16,570 bases of DNA from JAZOTK01 sp045534775 (GTDB lineage Bacteria; Bacillota; Clostridia; RUG12999), in NCBI GenBank assembly GCA_045534775.1, contig JAZSKI010000060.1:1-16570 (forward strand), given 5' to 3'. Both the position numbers and the translations under genes were made by a program. Positions 16,411-16,570 of this stretch are shown piece by piece. The notes below the pieces were generated by a model. The model had not been told where the DNA came from. It made no database searches and worked only from the letters and a program-made list of their open reading frames with translations. Numbering within the stretch: position 1 is the first letter of the stretch; each line of letters opens with the position of its first letter.

Positions 16411-16570
16411 TTATTTTAAATAAACAGTTTCTCCTTTTGTTGCAGATTCTTGCTCCCACAATGAAAGCTGTATTGAAAGCATTGTGCTTTCAGGTGAGAT
16501 AATATCGCTGTCGCGGTTGTTTTCAATACAATCTATAAATTCTACCACCTCATCAACATACATATTGTTG
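16411..16570 (-). CDS. C-terminal end of a probable Gfo/Idh/MocA-family oxidoreductase (runs off the right edge)
   Basis: Fifty-two codons plus a TAA stop were read by hand on the minus strand; the 5' part is outside the window. The visible end includes YVDEVVEFIDCIENNRDSDIIS, then a helix ending LSLWEQESATKGETVYLK (broken here only by a short segment). This matches the usual C-terminus of Gfo/Idh/MocA NAD(P)-dependent sugar oxidoreductases: a V-x-FIDAI-x-N-x-R-like helix, a short P-E turn, a second helix of the type ALxIxLAxxES, and a final G-x-V-x-L strand. Such enzymes oxidise or epimerise sugars and inositols in the cytoplasm. Co-orientation with the signal-less beta-helix gene suggests a shared catabolic role. 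The NAD-binding and catalytic regions cannot be seen, so the assignment rests on a short segment. Confidence 0.6.
   Translation of the reverse strand, partial: NNMYVDEVVEFIDCIENNRDSDIISPESTMLSIQLSLWEQESATKGETVYLK

Overview
The window reads as one strand of a glycan-handling locus from a Gram-positive, S-layer-bearing anaerobe, most likely an uncultured gut-type Clostridia (Bacillota). The evidence is moderately AT-rich coding DNA, strong GGAGG-type ribosome sites before almost every gene, classical Sec signal peptides, and two proteins with S-layer homology (SLH) domains. Uncultured pectin or hemicellulose degraders with SLH-rich surfaces, such as relatives of Monoglobus, would fit, but that placement is inference. 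No rRNA, tRNA, CRISPR, transposase or phage gene is visible.

All eight genes are on the minus strand, so transcription runs from high to low coordinates. In that order they are: the last 52 codons of a probable Gfo/Idh/MocA sugar oxidoreductase (16411-16570); a signal-less right-handed beta-helix protein of 690 aa (14200-16272); an exported 896-aa protein made of discoidin (F5/8 type C)-like domains (11425-14115); an exported 1095-aa beta-helix protein with a discoidin-like domain inserted inside the helix (8094-11381); an exported 1046-aa protein with a discoidin-like domain, a degenerate SLH triplet and about 700 residues of unrecognised beta-rich sequence (4952-8092); an exported 499-aa protein with three good SLH domains (3441-4940); an exported 963-aa protein with four or five tandem discoidin-like domains (296-3187); and the first 77 codons of a third beta-helix-type exported protein (1-232).

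Gene spacing is tight in the middle of the cluster (1 nt and 11 nt gaps, with ribosome sites inside the preceding gene's end), which suggests a co-transcribed core. The longest gene-free stretch, 3188-3440 (253 nt), holds a run of strong hairpins and may be a regulatory or processing point before the last two genes. No promoter for the whole set was identified; it probably lies upstream, beyond position 16570.

Working model (inference): the discoidin-domain proteins bind a polysaccharide at the surface, the SLH proteins provide attachment to the cell wall, the exported beta-helix proteins cleave it outside, and the signal-less beta-helix paralogue together with the oxidoreductase processes imported oligosaccharides or a rare sugar in the cytoplasm. 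The two full-length beta-helix proteins share a GWGW / DGG-IYLLG / Y-DNG signature resembling GH141-type glycoside hydrolases. The substrate cannot be read from the sequence.
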